Positions 50,982 to 58,648 of a stretch of 64,000 nucleotides of DNA are shown in pieces. Source of the stretch: QHXW01 sp035280425 (GTDB taxonomy: Bacteria > Acidobacteriota > Terriglobia > Bryobacterales > Bryobacteraceae); assembly GCA_035280425.1 (NCBI GenBank), contig DATEFW010000025.1, forward strand, positions 124,001-188,000, given 5' to 3'. A model generated the notes under the pieces. The model saw only the letters and a program-made list of their open reading frames with translations. It did no database searches and was not told the DNA's origin. Made by a program: the position numbers and the translations under genes. How positions within the stretch are numbered: the first letter of the stretch is position 1; each line of letters starts with the position of its first letter.

Positions 50982-51653
50982 ATGGCCAGTTCCGTGCTCG
51001 GCTTGAATTCGAATGAAATCCCGGCGGACGCCGTTGGCCGCCTGACCGACGAGGATCGCCGCGCGGATGAACAACTGGTCGAGCGGCTGCGCGCGGGTGA
51101 AGAAGCAGCTTATGAAACGCTGCTTGCGCGGTTCCAGCAGCCGGCTTACAACCTGGCATTCCGGCTGCTGAACGATTCGGACGACGCCAGCGACGCGGTT
51201 CAGGAAGTTTTCCTCAAAGTCTTCCGCAATGTCAGGCATTTCCGGCGGCAGAGCAGCCTGAAGACCTGGATTTACCGCATCACGGTGAATGAAGCCCACA
51301 ACCGGCGGCGCTGGTTTTTCCGCCATCGCAGCCGCGAAGTCGGCCTGGACCACGAGCCCGAGGAGAGCCGGACCCGGGAAGTGCCGGACTCGGCGCGGTC
51401 GCCATTCGATTGCGCGTTCGACCGCGAAAAACAGGTGATGATCGAAGCCGCGCTGGGCCGTATCAATCCGCTGTTTCGCGAGGTTGTCGTGCTGCGCGAC
51501 ATCGAAGATTTGAGTTACGAAGAAATTGCCGAGATCCTGCAGATTTCGCTTGGGACCGTGAAGTCGAGAATAATGCGCGGGCGGGAAGCGCTGAGGCAGG
51601 AGCTGACGGGAAGGCTGGAACCGCAGGCGGCCTTGCGTTGGGCTCCCGAGTAA
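50982..51653 (+). CDS. ECF-type RNA polymerase sigma factor
   Basis: A 223-residue ECF (group IV) sigma factor. Region 2 is in QLVERLRAGEEAAYETLLARF to DASDAVQEVFLKVFRNVRHF, with the FRRQSSLKTWIYRITVNEAHNRRR segment. Region 4 reads LREVVVLRDIEDLSYEEIAEILQISLGTVKSRI-like (FREVVVLRDIEDLSYEEIAE). The first 30 residues are extra. The next gene, six bases on, encodes a membrane-anchored zinc-finger anti-sigma factor, the usual partner. It probably directs its own expression from the ECF-like promoter upstream. The signal is unknown. Confidence 0.9.
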   Translation: MASSVLGLNSNEIPADAVGRLTDEDRRADEQLVERLRAGEEAAYETLLARFQQPAYNLAFRLLNDSDDASDAVQEVFLKVFRNVRHFRRQSSLKTWIYRITVNEAHNRRRWFFRHRSREVGLDHEPEESRTREVPDSARSPFDCAFDREKQVMIEAALGRINPLFREVVVLRDIEDLSYEEIAEILQISLGTVKSRIMRGREALRQELTGRLEPQAALRWAPE

Positions 51654-51658
51654 CTGGT

Positions 51659-52339
51659 ATGAACTGCGACAGGGTGCGAAAAACATTGTCCGCGTACCTC
51701 GACCGGAAACTGGCCCGGGCGGCGCTGGATGGCATTTCTCAGCACCTCGAAGAGTGCCGGGAATGTTCGTCTTATGCCGAAGAGCTGCAGGATGGCCGGT
51801 CTGCCCTGTTGTCGTTGCCGGTGCTGCGTCCGCCTCAACGCCTGATCACGCAACTGCAGATTTTGGCGTCGCGCGAGCGCGTGCGGCAACTGTCGCGGAG
51901 CACGCTGGCGGCGCTTTTCCATTTCTGGAGCGAAGAGATCCGGCTGTACATGGACAACCTGATGCGGCCGCTCACCATTCCACTTGCCGGCGGCCTGGTT
52001 TCGGCAGTGTTTTTGTTCAGCATGCTCATGCCTGCGTTGCAGTTTCAGCACCGGACGCATAACGACGTGCCGAGCGGGCTTTTTTCGCAGTCCGAAGCTT
52101 CCTTCGATACCATTCCGCCGTTCGGGTTCAGTGAAGATTACGTCATGGTGCAACTGAAACTGGATGCCGACGGGACGGTGGTCGACTACTCCATTCCCAA
52201 GGGCAATGACACGCCGCAGTTGCGCACCGACATTGCCAACATGATCCTGTTCACCAAATTCCGGCCGGCCACCGAGTACGGCGTGCCGACGGCCGGCACG
52301 CTGCTGGTTTCCTTCCGCCGCATCGTTGTCCGGGGCTGA
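51659..52339 (+). CDS. Zinc-finger anti-sigma factor with TonB-C-like tail
   Basis: A 226-residue inner membrane protein. The N-terminal zinc-finger anti-sigma domain has HxxxCxxC as His29, Cys33 and Cys36, with Cys3 as a possible fourth ligand. A TM helix lies at about 105-127 (IPLAGGLVSAVFLFSMLMP). The outer part ends in VMVQLKLDADGTVVDYSIPKG...GTLLVSFRRIVVRG, which resembles a TonB C-terminal fold. ZAS domains hold the ECF sigma factor until a signal releases it; the tail may sense or dock to the envelope. The ATG at 51659 begins the ZAS domain, so longer frames upstream are not used. Its stop overlaps the rsmA start (TGATG). Confidence 0.85.
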   Translation: MNCDRVRKTLSAYLDRKLARAALDGISQHLEECRECSSYAEELQDGRSALLSLPVLRPPQRLITQLQILASRERVRQLSRSTLAALFHFWSEEIRLYMDNLMRPLTIPLAGGLVSAVFLFSMLMPALQFQHRTHNDVPSGLFSQSEASFDTIPPFGFSEDYVMVQLKLDADGTVVDYSIPKGNDTPQLRTDIANMILFTKFRPATEYGVPTAGTLLVSFRRIVVRG

Positions 52340-53109
52340 TGCCCCGGCAGCGCCTAGGGCAACATTTCCTTATTAAGACTTCGGTATTGGACCGCATCGC
52401 GCGAGCTGCGTGCGCCGAGCGCGAACCGCTGGTGATCGAAATCGGGCCGGGCAGAGGCGCTCTCACGGAGCGGCTGCTGGCGCGCGCGGAGCGGGTGGTG
52501 GCGGTTGAGATCGACCGGGCGCTGGTGGAGTTTTTGCGCGAGCGGTTCGCGGCCGAGCCGCGGCTGACTGTGATCGACGGCGATGTGCTCGCAATCGACC
52601 TCGGGCAGTGGGGGCGGGCGGCCATTGCGGGAAACCTGCCGTATTATGCGGCGACGCCGATCATCGAAAAAGTTTTGGCGCTTCCGAGCTTCGAGCGCGC
52701 CGTGTTTCTGGTGCAGAAGGAGGTCGCTCGGCGCCTCACCGCCGCGCCCGGATCGCGCGATTACGGTTTCCTGAGCGTCCGGACGCAATGTCTAGCCGAT
52801 GCCAAATGCTTGTTTGACGTGCCGCCATCGGCGTTCCGGCCGGCGCCGAAAGTCGATTCTGCGGTGGTCAGCCTTCGGGCGCATGACCGGGCTGCGGAAC
52901 TGGGAATTAAAAACCGGGCGGACTTCCTCAAATTTGTAAGCCTCTGTTTCCGGCAGAAGCGCAAGACTATCCGCAACAATCTGGCGCATGCATACGGCCG
53001 GCAGGCGATGGAAACATTTCCGGAAGCCGAAAAGCGCGCCGAGCAACTTGCGCTGGAGGAGTTTGCCGGTTTCTACCGCAGGCTCACAACATCGCGACCA
53101 GTGGTGTGA
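52339..53109 (+). CDS. rsmA: 16S rRNA dimethyladenosine transferase
   Basis: Dimethylates two adjacent adenosines near the 3' end of 16S rRNA (KsgA). The 256-residue protein opens with RQRLGQHFLIKTSVLDRI, has the SAM motif EIGPGRGALTERLL and motif IV GNLPYYAATPIIEK. The PSAFRPAPKVDSAVV segment and the FCFRQKRKT-like C-terminal part are standard (SLCFRQKRKTIRNNL). The start is the ATG at 52339, sharing a base with the stop of the anti-sigma gene. Its presence in a sigma/anti-sigma operon ties ribosome maturation to an envelope stress response. Confidence 0.93.
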   Translation: MPRQRLGQHFLIKTSVLDRIARAACAEREPLVIEIGPGRGALTERLLARAERVVAVEIDRALVEFLRERFAAEPRLTVIDGDVLAIDLGQWGRAAIAGNLPYYAATPIIEKVLALPSFERAVFLVQKEVARRLTAAPGSRDYGFLSVRTQCLADAKCLFDVPPSAFRPAPKVDSAVVSLRAHDRAAELGIKNRADFLKFVSLCFRQKRKTIRNNLAHAYGRQAMETFPEAEKRAEQLALEEFAGFYRRLTTSRPVV

Positions 53110-53210
53110 ACTAGAAAACCTGGCGCGGAGGCTGTTCTCGGTGGTCCCAGTTTCCTGGCCAAGCCCGCAATCGATTGGTTCATAGCCATCAGGGGCTAAC
53201 GGGCGGTCCG

Positions 53211-53236
53211 GTCACGTTTTCCACGTCACGTTTTCC
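53211..53236 (+). repeat. Tandem 12-base direct repeat upstream
   Basis: GTCACGTTTTCC occurs at 53211-53222 and again at 53225-53236, 14 bases apart. It lies in the 233-base gap before the spermidine-synthase-like gene. It could be a direct-repeat binding site of a regulator; nothing else supports it. Confidence 0.4.
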
Positions 53237-53306
53237 GAAGTTAGCAATTTTGTGTATTCCTCTGGTACTACGAGTTTGCTCGATGTGGTGATTAAGATCA
53301 GGAGTG

Positions 53307-53337
53307 GGGCCTGCGGGCAGGAACAGGCCCTAAGGAG
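53307..53337 (+). promoter_or_regulatory. Hairpin abutting a Shine-Dalgarno sequence
   Basis: GGGCCTG (53307-53313) pairs with CAGGCCC (53324-53330), with a ten-base loop, and TAAGGAG (53331-53337) follows directly, five bases before the ATG at 53343. The stem ends exactly where the ribosome binding site begins. It could affect translation start, in either direction. Confidence 0.5.
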
Positions 53338-53342
53338 TGTTG

Positions 53343-54818
53343 ATGCTAGAGCTAGTGGCGTTCGTGTCGGGCGCGTCGATCATGGCGATCGAGATTGTTG
53401 CTTCCCGTATTCTTGCACCCGTTCTCGGGAATTCGATAGTCGTGTGGAGCAGCCTGATCGGGGTGATTCTGGCGGCGTTGAGTTACGGATACTTGAAAGG
53501 GGGGATGCTAGCGGACCGGCACGCATCATCCGACCAGCTATCCCTCATTGTTGTCTCGGCCGCACTGCTAACAGCCTTCGTGGCTGCCGGCAAAAATATC
53601 TGCCTCATGCGAGTCAGCCGCCTTCCGGATATTCGGAGCGCGGCGATCATCGCCGAGTTGGTCTTGTTCGCTCCGGTGTCATTTTTGCTGGCGATGGTGT
53701 CGCCCTATGTCGTGCGTCTGAAGCTGAAAGAGGTTGGCTGCACTGGAGCGACCGTCGGCCGGCTTTATGCGATTTCGACGATTGGTAGTATCGTGGGCAC
53801 CTTTAGCGCCGGCTTCTATCTTCTAGCGGTTATGGGCAGCACGGCAATCCTGTTTTGCATTTCCGGTCTGCTGCTGGTCTGCTCCATTTTGCTGGCGATG
53901 AAACGATTCCTCACGCTGAAAATTGCTGCGGTCATAATCGTGGCTCTTTGCTTTTATGCGGCACCCAGCACGGCCACCCCGTTCATCAGTGGGAAACACG
54001 TCTTTGAAAGCGACACGCATTACAACCACTGCCTGGTGTACGAGGCGTCAGACTACCAGACCGGCAGGCCCAGCCGTGCTCTCCTCACCGATCGTTTCGC
54101 ACGGCAGTCTGCCATCTTTACGGACAGAAACGACGATCTGGTGTTGGAATACCTGAAATACTTCCGGTTCGGGGCTCACTTTGTTCCCAATGCACGACGC
54201 GCCTTGCTCCTGGGCGGTGGTGGATTTACATATGTCGCGGATTTTTTTCGCAGGAATCCAACCAAGCTTCTGGATGTAGTGGAGCTAGACCCGGACCTGG
54301 TGAAGGTAGCAGATCGGTACTTTGGTTTGAGATCCGACGACCCTAGGCTCAGAGTCTTTACTCAGGACGCACGCGTCTACTTGAATCAGAGCCGGACGGA
54401 TTACGATATCGTTTACTTAGACACGTTCGGTTCCGCCGCCATTGTTCCACACTATCTGACTACACGTGAAACGGCACGCCTGGTGTACCACGCACTTTCC
54501 AGTGACGGTGTCGCGCTGTTGAATGTGATGTCGGCGGTTTACGGACCGAGAGGCCGGTTCTTGCGAGCCGAGTTGGCTACTTATAGATCGGTCTTTCCGC
54601 GTGTCGAGATTTTCAAGCTCAACGACGATCCGGAAGCGGTCGGTAACGTCATCATCGTGGCTTTTAAGAACGCAAGTACACCTCGCTGGACGAGCGACGA
54701 CCCCGCTATCTCAACCCGCCTCTCGCATCGATGGACCCGGCCGATTCCCATGGATCTTCCCGTCCTTACCGACGATTATGCCCCGGTGGAAGTGTACATG
54801 ATGAGGTGCTTCTTTTAG
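53343..54818 (+). CDS. Membrane-bound spermidine-synthase-like protein
   Basis: A 491-residue fusion of an N-terminal membrane domain and a C-terminal spermidine/spermine-synthase-like methyltransferase fold. About seven TM helices lie in residues 1-200 (AFVSGASIMAIEIVASRILAPVLG at the start is the family hallmark). The soluble domain has ALLLGGGGFTYVADF and VVELDPDLVKVADRYFG. A Cys-free DIVYLDTFG replaces the usual catalytic Asp loop (D-x-x-D). The ATG at 53343 was chosen because TAAGGAG lies five bases before it; a GTG at 53337 is less likely. Such proteins occur widely; the substrate is usually unknown. It stands alone. Confidence 0.82.
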   Translation: MLELVAFVSGASIMAIEIVASRILAPVLGNSIVVWSSLIGVILAALSYGYLKGGMLADRHASSDQLSLIVVSAALLTAFVAAGKNICLMRVSRLPDIRSAAIIAELVLFAPVSFLLAMVSPYVVRLKLKEVGCTGATVGRLYAISTIGSIVGTFSAGFYLLAVMGSTAILFCISGLLLVCSILLAMKRFLTLKIAAVIIVALCFYAAPSTATPFISGKHVFESDTHYNHCLVYEASDYQTGRPSRALLTDRFARQSAIFTDRNDDLVLEYLKYFRFGAHFVPNARRALLLGGGGFTYVADFFRRNPTKLLDVVELDPDLVKVADRYFGLRSDDPRLRVFTQDARVYLNQSRTDYDIVYLDTFGSAAIVPHYLTTRETARLVYHALSSDGVALLNVMSAVYGPRGRFLRAELATYRSVFPRVEIFKLNDDPEAVGNVIIVAFKNASTPRWTSDDPAISTRLSHRWTRPIPMDLPVLTDDYAPVEVYMMRCFF

Positions 54819-54873
54819 GCCTTAGTTGCCAGACGTCGACGCAACACCGAATATTCCAGGGCTGTTGGGATGA

Positions 54874-54913
54874 CCGTGGCCTTTGGCAATGGCCACGGGC
54901 GGCGCGGAGCGCC
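54874..54913 (+). terminator. Double hairpin between the spermidine-synthase-like gene and mazE
   Basis: CCGTGGCC (54874-54881) pairs with GGCCACGG (54891-54898), an 8-bp stem, and GGCGC-GGA-GCGCC (54901-54913) follows. There is no T-tract, so this is not a textbook intrinsic terminator. It may still end transcription of the upstream gene or insulate the toxin-antitoxin pair. Confidence 0.35.
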
Positions 54914-54949
54914 GAAAGGTCCCACAATGCTGTGGCAGTTCCTCGGCAG

Positions 54950-54965
54950 GTTATACAAATATAAC
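54950..54965. promoter_or_regulatory. Inverted repeat operator before mazE
   Basis: GTTATA-CAAA-TATAAC is a perfect 6-bp dyad with a four-base centre. It lies 17-32 bases before the mazE ATG and contains TATACA and TATAAC, either of which could be a -10 element. AbrB/MazE-type antitoxins bind such AT-rich dyads over their own promoters, so autoregulation is likely. Confidence 0.6.
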
Positions 54966-54981
54966 TGTTGGAGGAACCAGC

Positions 54982-55242
54982 ATGCACACAACCAATCTGC
55001 GCAAAGTCGGCGGCTCGGTCATGCTGGCCGTTCCCCCCGCACTACTCGATATCCTGCGGCTGCGGCCGGGGGTCCGGGTCGGCATCGCGATTGAAAGAGG
55101 CCGGCTGGTGGTGGAACCGCAGCCACGGCCCCGCTATACCTTGGATAAACTCCTGGCCCAATGCCATCCCAAGGCAGCGCGCACCAAGCAAGACCGTGAA
55201 TGGCTCGGCAACGGGCCGGCGGGCGCCGCTGAGATCCTCTGA
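54982..55242 (+). CDS. mazE: MazE-type (AbrB fold) antitoxin
   Basis: An 86-residue antitoxin. The first 45 residues form a swapped-hairpin AbrB/MazE DNA-binding domain (LRKVGGSVMLAVPPALLDILRLRPG, then VGIAIERGRLVVEPQ). The C-terminal part is less conserved and probably wraps the toxin. The ATG at 54982 has TTGGAGGA about 7-14 bases upstream. The stop overlaps the toxin start (TGATG). A dyad just upstream is a likely operator. It sits on an accessory stretch next to two genes of unknown function. Confidence 0.9.
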   Translation: MHTTNLRKVGGSVMLAVPPALLDILRLRPGVRVGIAIERGRLVVEPQPRPRYTLDKLLAQCHPKAARTKQDREWLGNGPAGAAEIL

Positions 55243-55574
55243 TGAAGCGGGGTGAGATCTGGCTGGCCGGACTCGATCGCTCCAAAGGCCATGAGCAAAA
55301 GGGCGGCTGCTCCGTCCTGATCGTTTCGCCGGAGGCGTTCAACCACAGGACAAAAATGCCGGTGGTTCTTCCCATCACCAGCGGCGGTAGCTTCGCGCGG
55401 ACAGCCGGGTTCGCCGTGCCCCTGACAGGCGGCGGAACCAACACCACGGGAGTGGTCCGCTGCGATCAGCCCCGCGCGCTCGATCTCCGGGCACACGGCG
55501 GCAAGAAACTGGAAAGCATCCCCGTCGCGATCATGGATGAAGTGCTGGCGAGACTCGCGCCGATCTTCGAGTGA
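55242..55574 (+). CDS. mazF: MazF-type endoribonuclease toxin
   Basis: A 110-residue MazF/PemK toxin that cleaves mRNA at short motifs. It begins MKRGEIWLAGLDRSKGHEQKG, the conserved N-terminus with the loop that holds the catalytic Arg/Lys; RPVLIVS-like and VRCDQPRALDL segments follow. The final helix (LAPIFE) is standard. It shares a base with the antitoxin stop codon, so the pair is co-translated. Cleavage specificity cannot be read from sequence. Confidence 0.92.
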   Translation: MKRGEIWLAGLDRSKGHEQKGGCSVLIVSPEAFNHRTKMPVVLPITSGGSFARTAGFAVPLTGGGTNTTGVVRCDQPRALDLRAHGGKKLESIPVAIMDEVLARLAPIFE

Positions 55575-55738
55575 GCGGCAGGGGACCGCGAGCGGCCGCG
55601 CGGGGCGAATTCGCCGATTTGAGCGTCGCGGCGAGCGCCAACCTGAGCCTGGTTTAGCGACGAGGGGATCTGGGGTTCGTTCGCATTCAATTGGAACATG
55701 TCGCGTAAAAGCGGAGGGAGAAGAAGCGGCGTAGTTGA

Positions 55739-55744
55739 TATAAT
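55739..55744 (+). promoter_or_regulatory. TATAAT -10 element; likely leaderless start
   Basis: A perfect TATAAT ends seven bases before the ATG at 55752. The expected transcription start is at or within one base of the A of that ATG, so the mRNA would have no leader or ribosome binding site. No good -35 hexamer lies at 17 bases; extended -10 (TG) is partly present as TTGATATAAT. Confidence 0.5.
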
Positions 55745-55751
55745 CCACGCC

Positions 55752-56084
55752 ATGCCAAACCGCGCCCGCGAGAAAGCACTTGAAGGCGAGCTTCTTGACC
55801 TGTACAAAAAATGGGCGGCATTGCCCATTGCGCCAGGGAAGAAACGTCGTTGGTACGCTAACTACATCCGCCAAATGTTCACGCCTGGCCGCGTTAGGTA
55901 CGTCGGCGGGGTTGAAACCGTTAAGCATGTGATCGGTAGGTCTACCACGGGACTGGGGAGACTGAGCCGCTATCCCCAGCTAACCGTAGAAAGGTACATT
56001 GTCTTAAGTGGACGATGGGACGACCTTTTCAACGACGATGACCGACTGATGGCGCGGAAAAACTTAGCGACGATCTCAACGTAG
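55752..56084 (+). CDS. Unrecognised 110-residue protein
   Basis: From the ATG at 55752 the product is 110 residues: charged, helical at first (REKALEGELLDLYKKWAAL) and then KKRRWYANYIRQMFTPGRV and VKHVIGRSTTGLGRL. The helical start and basic middle look like a nucleic-acid- or protein-binding module. I do not recognise it. A TATAAT element seven bases before the ATG suggests a leaderless message. An upstream ATG at 55698 would add 18 residues. It follows mazEF and precedes another unknown gene in a short accessory stretch. Confidence 0.55.
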   Translation: MPNRAREKALEGELLDLYKKWAALPIAPGKKRRWYANYIRQMFTPGRVRYVGGVETVKHVIGRSTTGLGRLSRYPQLTVERYIVLSGRWDDLFNDDDRLMARKNLATIST

Positions 56085-56220
56085 CCACTACGGAAAAGAG
56101 GCAAGCGCGTTGCATAATTTCATTTGTATTTCCATGCGCGCTCAGAACGGCAATGCCGCTGCAGGAATGCAAAATATTCCAATCCAGAAGCGCCCCATGC
56201 CGCGAATTCTGTAGTATCTA

Positions 56221-56886
56221 ATGATCGAATCGTTAGACGTGGCTTTAGCAAGATGGCAGCATGTACGCCTTGTTGGCGAATGGATTCTGGTGATCGGAAT
56301 TGCAGGCGAATTACTTGTTGCTGTCGCTGGTTTGGTCCGCCATCTAAGAATCAGACTAGAAAAACTGGCCGCGATCGCTTTTACCGCCCTGATACTATTT
56401 GGACTTGGCATCGAAAACATTGGCGGCAATAGAGCCGGTGATGTTGTTCGGCGGATGCGTACTCCAAGGTCACTAAACGAAAACCAAAAGAAGCGCGTTG
56501 CCACCAAGATATCCAAGTTCAGAGGGCAAGGTTATGAAATCAGAAAATCAGGAACGACGGCGGAGCAATCTGGATTACTGATTGACATTTCGGTCGTGCT
56601 TGATCTGCACGCCCACTGGCAACTGTTGTCCAGTCCGACGGCGTGGTCTGACAGCACAGCAAGAGGGGTAATCATCGAGCCGACGCGCGAGCCGCAAAGC
56701 ATCAGGGCGGCGCAAGAGCTTTCGGACGCGCTTAATGCAGAAGGGATACTTGCGTTCAATATCGGTGGGTCGAGGGATATAAGCTCGCCACCGGCCTTTC
56801 TACCCGACTGCGAAGGTGCAAAGGAACACCGGCTCCCGCAGGTGTATTGCTCCCGCGTCTCGATCTTGGTGGGTGACCATCCTTGA
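56221..56886 (+). CDS. Membrane-anchored protein of unknown function
   Basis: A 221-residue protein with two TM helices near the N-terminus (LVGEWILVIGIAGELLVAVAG and LAAIAFTALILFGLGIENIG), then a soluble domain of about 145 residues. That domain begins with a helical NENQKKRVATKISKF and alternates beta and alpha elements (SGLLIDISVVLDLHAHW, ARGVIIEPTREPQ, SIRAAQELSDALNAEGILAF). Its pattern suggests an alpha/beta fold but I recognise no family. No clear Shine-Dalgarno precedes the ATG at 56221. Expression may depend on the same region as the leaderless gene upstream. Confidence 0.55.
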   Translation: MIESLDVALARWQHVRLVGEWILVIGIAGELLVAVAGLVRHLRIRLEKLAAIAFTALILFGLGIENIGGNRAGDVVRRMRTPRSLNENQKKRVATKISKFRGQGYEIRKSGTTAEQSGLLIDISVVLDLHAHWQLLSSPTAWSDSTARGVIIEPTREPQSIRAAQELSDALNAEGILAFNIGGSRDISSPPAFLPDCEGAKEHRLPQVYCSRVSILVGDHP

Positions 56887-57072
56887 TTCCGGCCTATAAC
56901 CCGAGCCATCACGCTAGCCGCCAGGCTAGGGCAGGATGAGCTGCGGCTTGCGGGATTACACACGAAAGGCGTTGCGCGGAGGGCACATCAAGAATGCAAC
57001 CCCTTTTAGTGTCAGCATATAGAAGTCTTGTTTGACGGCGGCTTGGGCCTAACCGACCCCTTTTTCCGCGAC

Positions 57073-57101
57073 TTGCCAGAACCGTGCGGCATCGCTAGAA
57101 T
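57073..57101 (+). promoter_or_regulatory. Sigma-70 promoter of acpP-fabF
   Basis: TTGCCA (57073-57078) and TAGAAT (57096-57101) are separated by exactly 17 bases. Each matches the consensus at five of six positions. The acpP start lies 32 bases after the -10, so the leader is short. Confidence 0.7.
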
Positions 57102-57132
57102 CAATGAGTTCGCACACAATCCAGGAGGCATC

Positions 57133-57372
57133 ATGGCCGTTGAGCAAAAGGTCAAGCAGATCATTGTGGAGCAACTGGGCGTCGACGAGAGCCAGGTGGA
57201 CAATTCAGCCTCGTTTGTGGAAGATCTCGGCGCCGATTCGCTCGACATCGTGGAACTGGTAATGGCCTTTGAAGAAGCGTTTGAGTTGGAGATCCCTGAC
57301 GAAGATGCTGAGAAGATCACCACCGTCAAGGACGCGATTGACTACATCGAGAGCAAGACTTCCAAGAAGTAG
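57133..57372 (+). CDS. acpP: Acyl carrier protein
   Basis: A 79-residue acidic protein that carries growing acyl chains during fatty acid synthesis. The 4'-phosphopantetheine attaches to Ser36 in the DSLD motif (EDLGADSLDIVELVMAFEE). AGGAGG lies six bases before the ATG at 57133, so the longer frame from 57028 is not used. The fabF gene follows after 27 bases, a common pair. A near-consensus sigma-70 promoter is 32 bases upstream. Confidence 0.96.
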   Translation: MAVEQKVKQIIVEQLGVDESQVDNSASFVEDLGADSLDIVELVMAFEEAFELEIPDEDAEKITTVKDAIDYIESKTSKK

Positions 57373-57399
57373 CCGCCCCTAATCATCCAGGAGAATGTT

Positions 57400-58641
57400 T
57401 TGTCGCGCAGAGTGGTAGTAACGGGTGTCGGTCTGGTTTCGCCGCTGGGGATCGGGACCGAGGACACCTGGCAGGCAATTCGTACTGGAAAGAGCGGGAT
57501 CGCGCGCATTGCGGGGTTCGACCCGACCGGCTTCGCGTGCCAGATCGCGGGCGAAGTGAAGGGTTTCGATCCGCACAAGTACGTCGAGAAAAAAGAAGTC
57601 AAGAAGATGGGGCGGTTCATCCAATTCGCCATAGCGGCGGCGGATTGCGCAATCGCGAGCTCCGGTTTGAAAGTTGACGCGCAGAACGAAGAGCAGGTGG
57701 GAGTGTATATCGGGAGCGGCATCGGCGGGTTCGATGTGATCGAGCGGGAGCACAAGACGCTGCTCGAGCACGGGCCGCGGCGCATCTCGCCGTTTTTCAT
57801 TCCGGCGACGATTATCAATCTGGCGTCGGGATACGTATCGATCCGCACGGGAGCGAAGGGGCCGAACTCGGCGACGGCGACGGCGTGCACGACGAGCGCG
57901 CACTCGATCGGCGATTCGTTCAAGATTATCCAGCGCGGCGATGCCGATGCCATGATCTGCGGGGGCGCGGAGGCGTGCATTTCGCCCATGGGGATCGGGG
58001 GATTCGGGGCTATGCGCGCGCTTTCGACGCGCAACGACGAGCCGGAGCGGGCGTCGAGGCCGTGGGACAAGGATCGGGACGGTTTTGTGGTGGGGGAAGG
58101 CGCGGGCATCCTGGTGCTCGAAGAACTGGAATACGCCAAGCGGCGGGGCGCGCGGATCGTGGCGGAAATTACGGGTTACGGGATGAGCGGGGACGCGTAC
58201 CACGTGACGGCGCCATCGGAAACCGGAGATGGAGCGTACCGGGTGATGCGCAATGCGCTCAGGGATGCGCATCTCGAGCCGGGCGATATCGATTACATCA
58301 ACGCGCATGGCACTTCGACAGAGATGGGCGACCGGATCGAGACTATGGCCATCAAGCGGTGTTTCGGGGAGCACGCATACAAGCTCGCGGTGAGCTCGAC
58401 CAAGTCGATGACCGGGCATTTGCTGGGCGGCGCGGGAGGGCTGGAGGCGGGGCTGACGGTGCTGGCGATCCGGGACCAGGTTGCGCCGCCGACGATGAAT
58501 TATGAAACGCCCGATCCGGACTGCGATCTGGATTATGTGCCGAACCATGCGCGGCCGATGAAGATTGAGCGCGCGCTTTCGAATTCGTTCGGGTTCGGCG
58601 GCACCAACGGCGCGCTGATTTTCCAGCGCTACTCCGAGTAA
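57400..58641 (+). CDS. fabF: 3-oxoacyl-ACP synthase II
   Basis: Condensing enzyme of fatty acid elongation, 413 residues. The catalytic triad is Cys in ATACTTSAHSIGD, His in NAHGTSTEMGD and His in SMTGHLLGGAGG. The N-terminus RRVVVTGVGLVSPLG and KKMGRFIQFAIAAA are FabF-typical. The start is TTG at 57400, with AGGAGA about ten bases upstream. It is co-transcribed with acpP. The following etfBA genes begin after seven bases, so they may be read from the same transcript. Confidence 0.95.
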   Translation: MSRRVVVTGVGLVSPLGIGTEDTWQAIRTGKSGIARIAGFDPTGFACQIAGEVKGFDPHKYVEKKEVKKMGRFIQFAIAAADCAIASSGLKVDAQNEEQVGVYIGSGIGGFDVIEREHKTLLEHGPRRISPFFIPATIINLASGYVSIRTGAKGPNSATATACTTSAHSIGDSFKIIQRGDADAMICGGAEACISPMGIGGFGAMRALSTRNDEPERASRPWDKDRDGFVVGEGAGILVLEELEYAKRRGARIVAEITGYGMSGDAYHVTAPSETGDGAYRVMRNALRDAHLEPGDIDYINAHGTSTEMGDRIETMAIKRCFGEHAYKLAVSSTKSMTGHLLGGAGGLEAGLTVLAIRDQVAPPTMNYETPDPDCDLDYVPNHARPMKIERALSNSFGFGGTNGALIFQRYSE

Positions 58642-58648
58642 AAACGTC

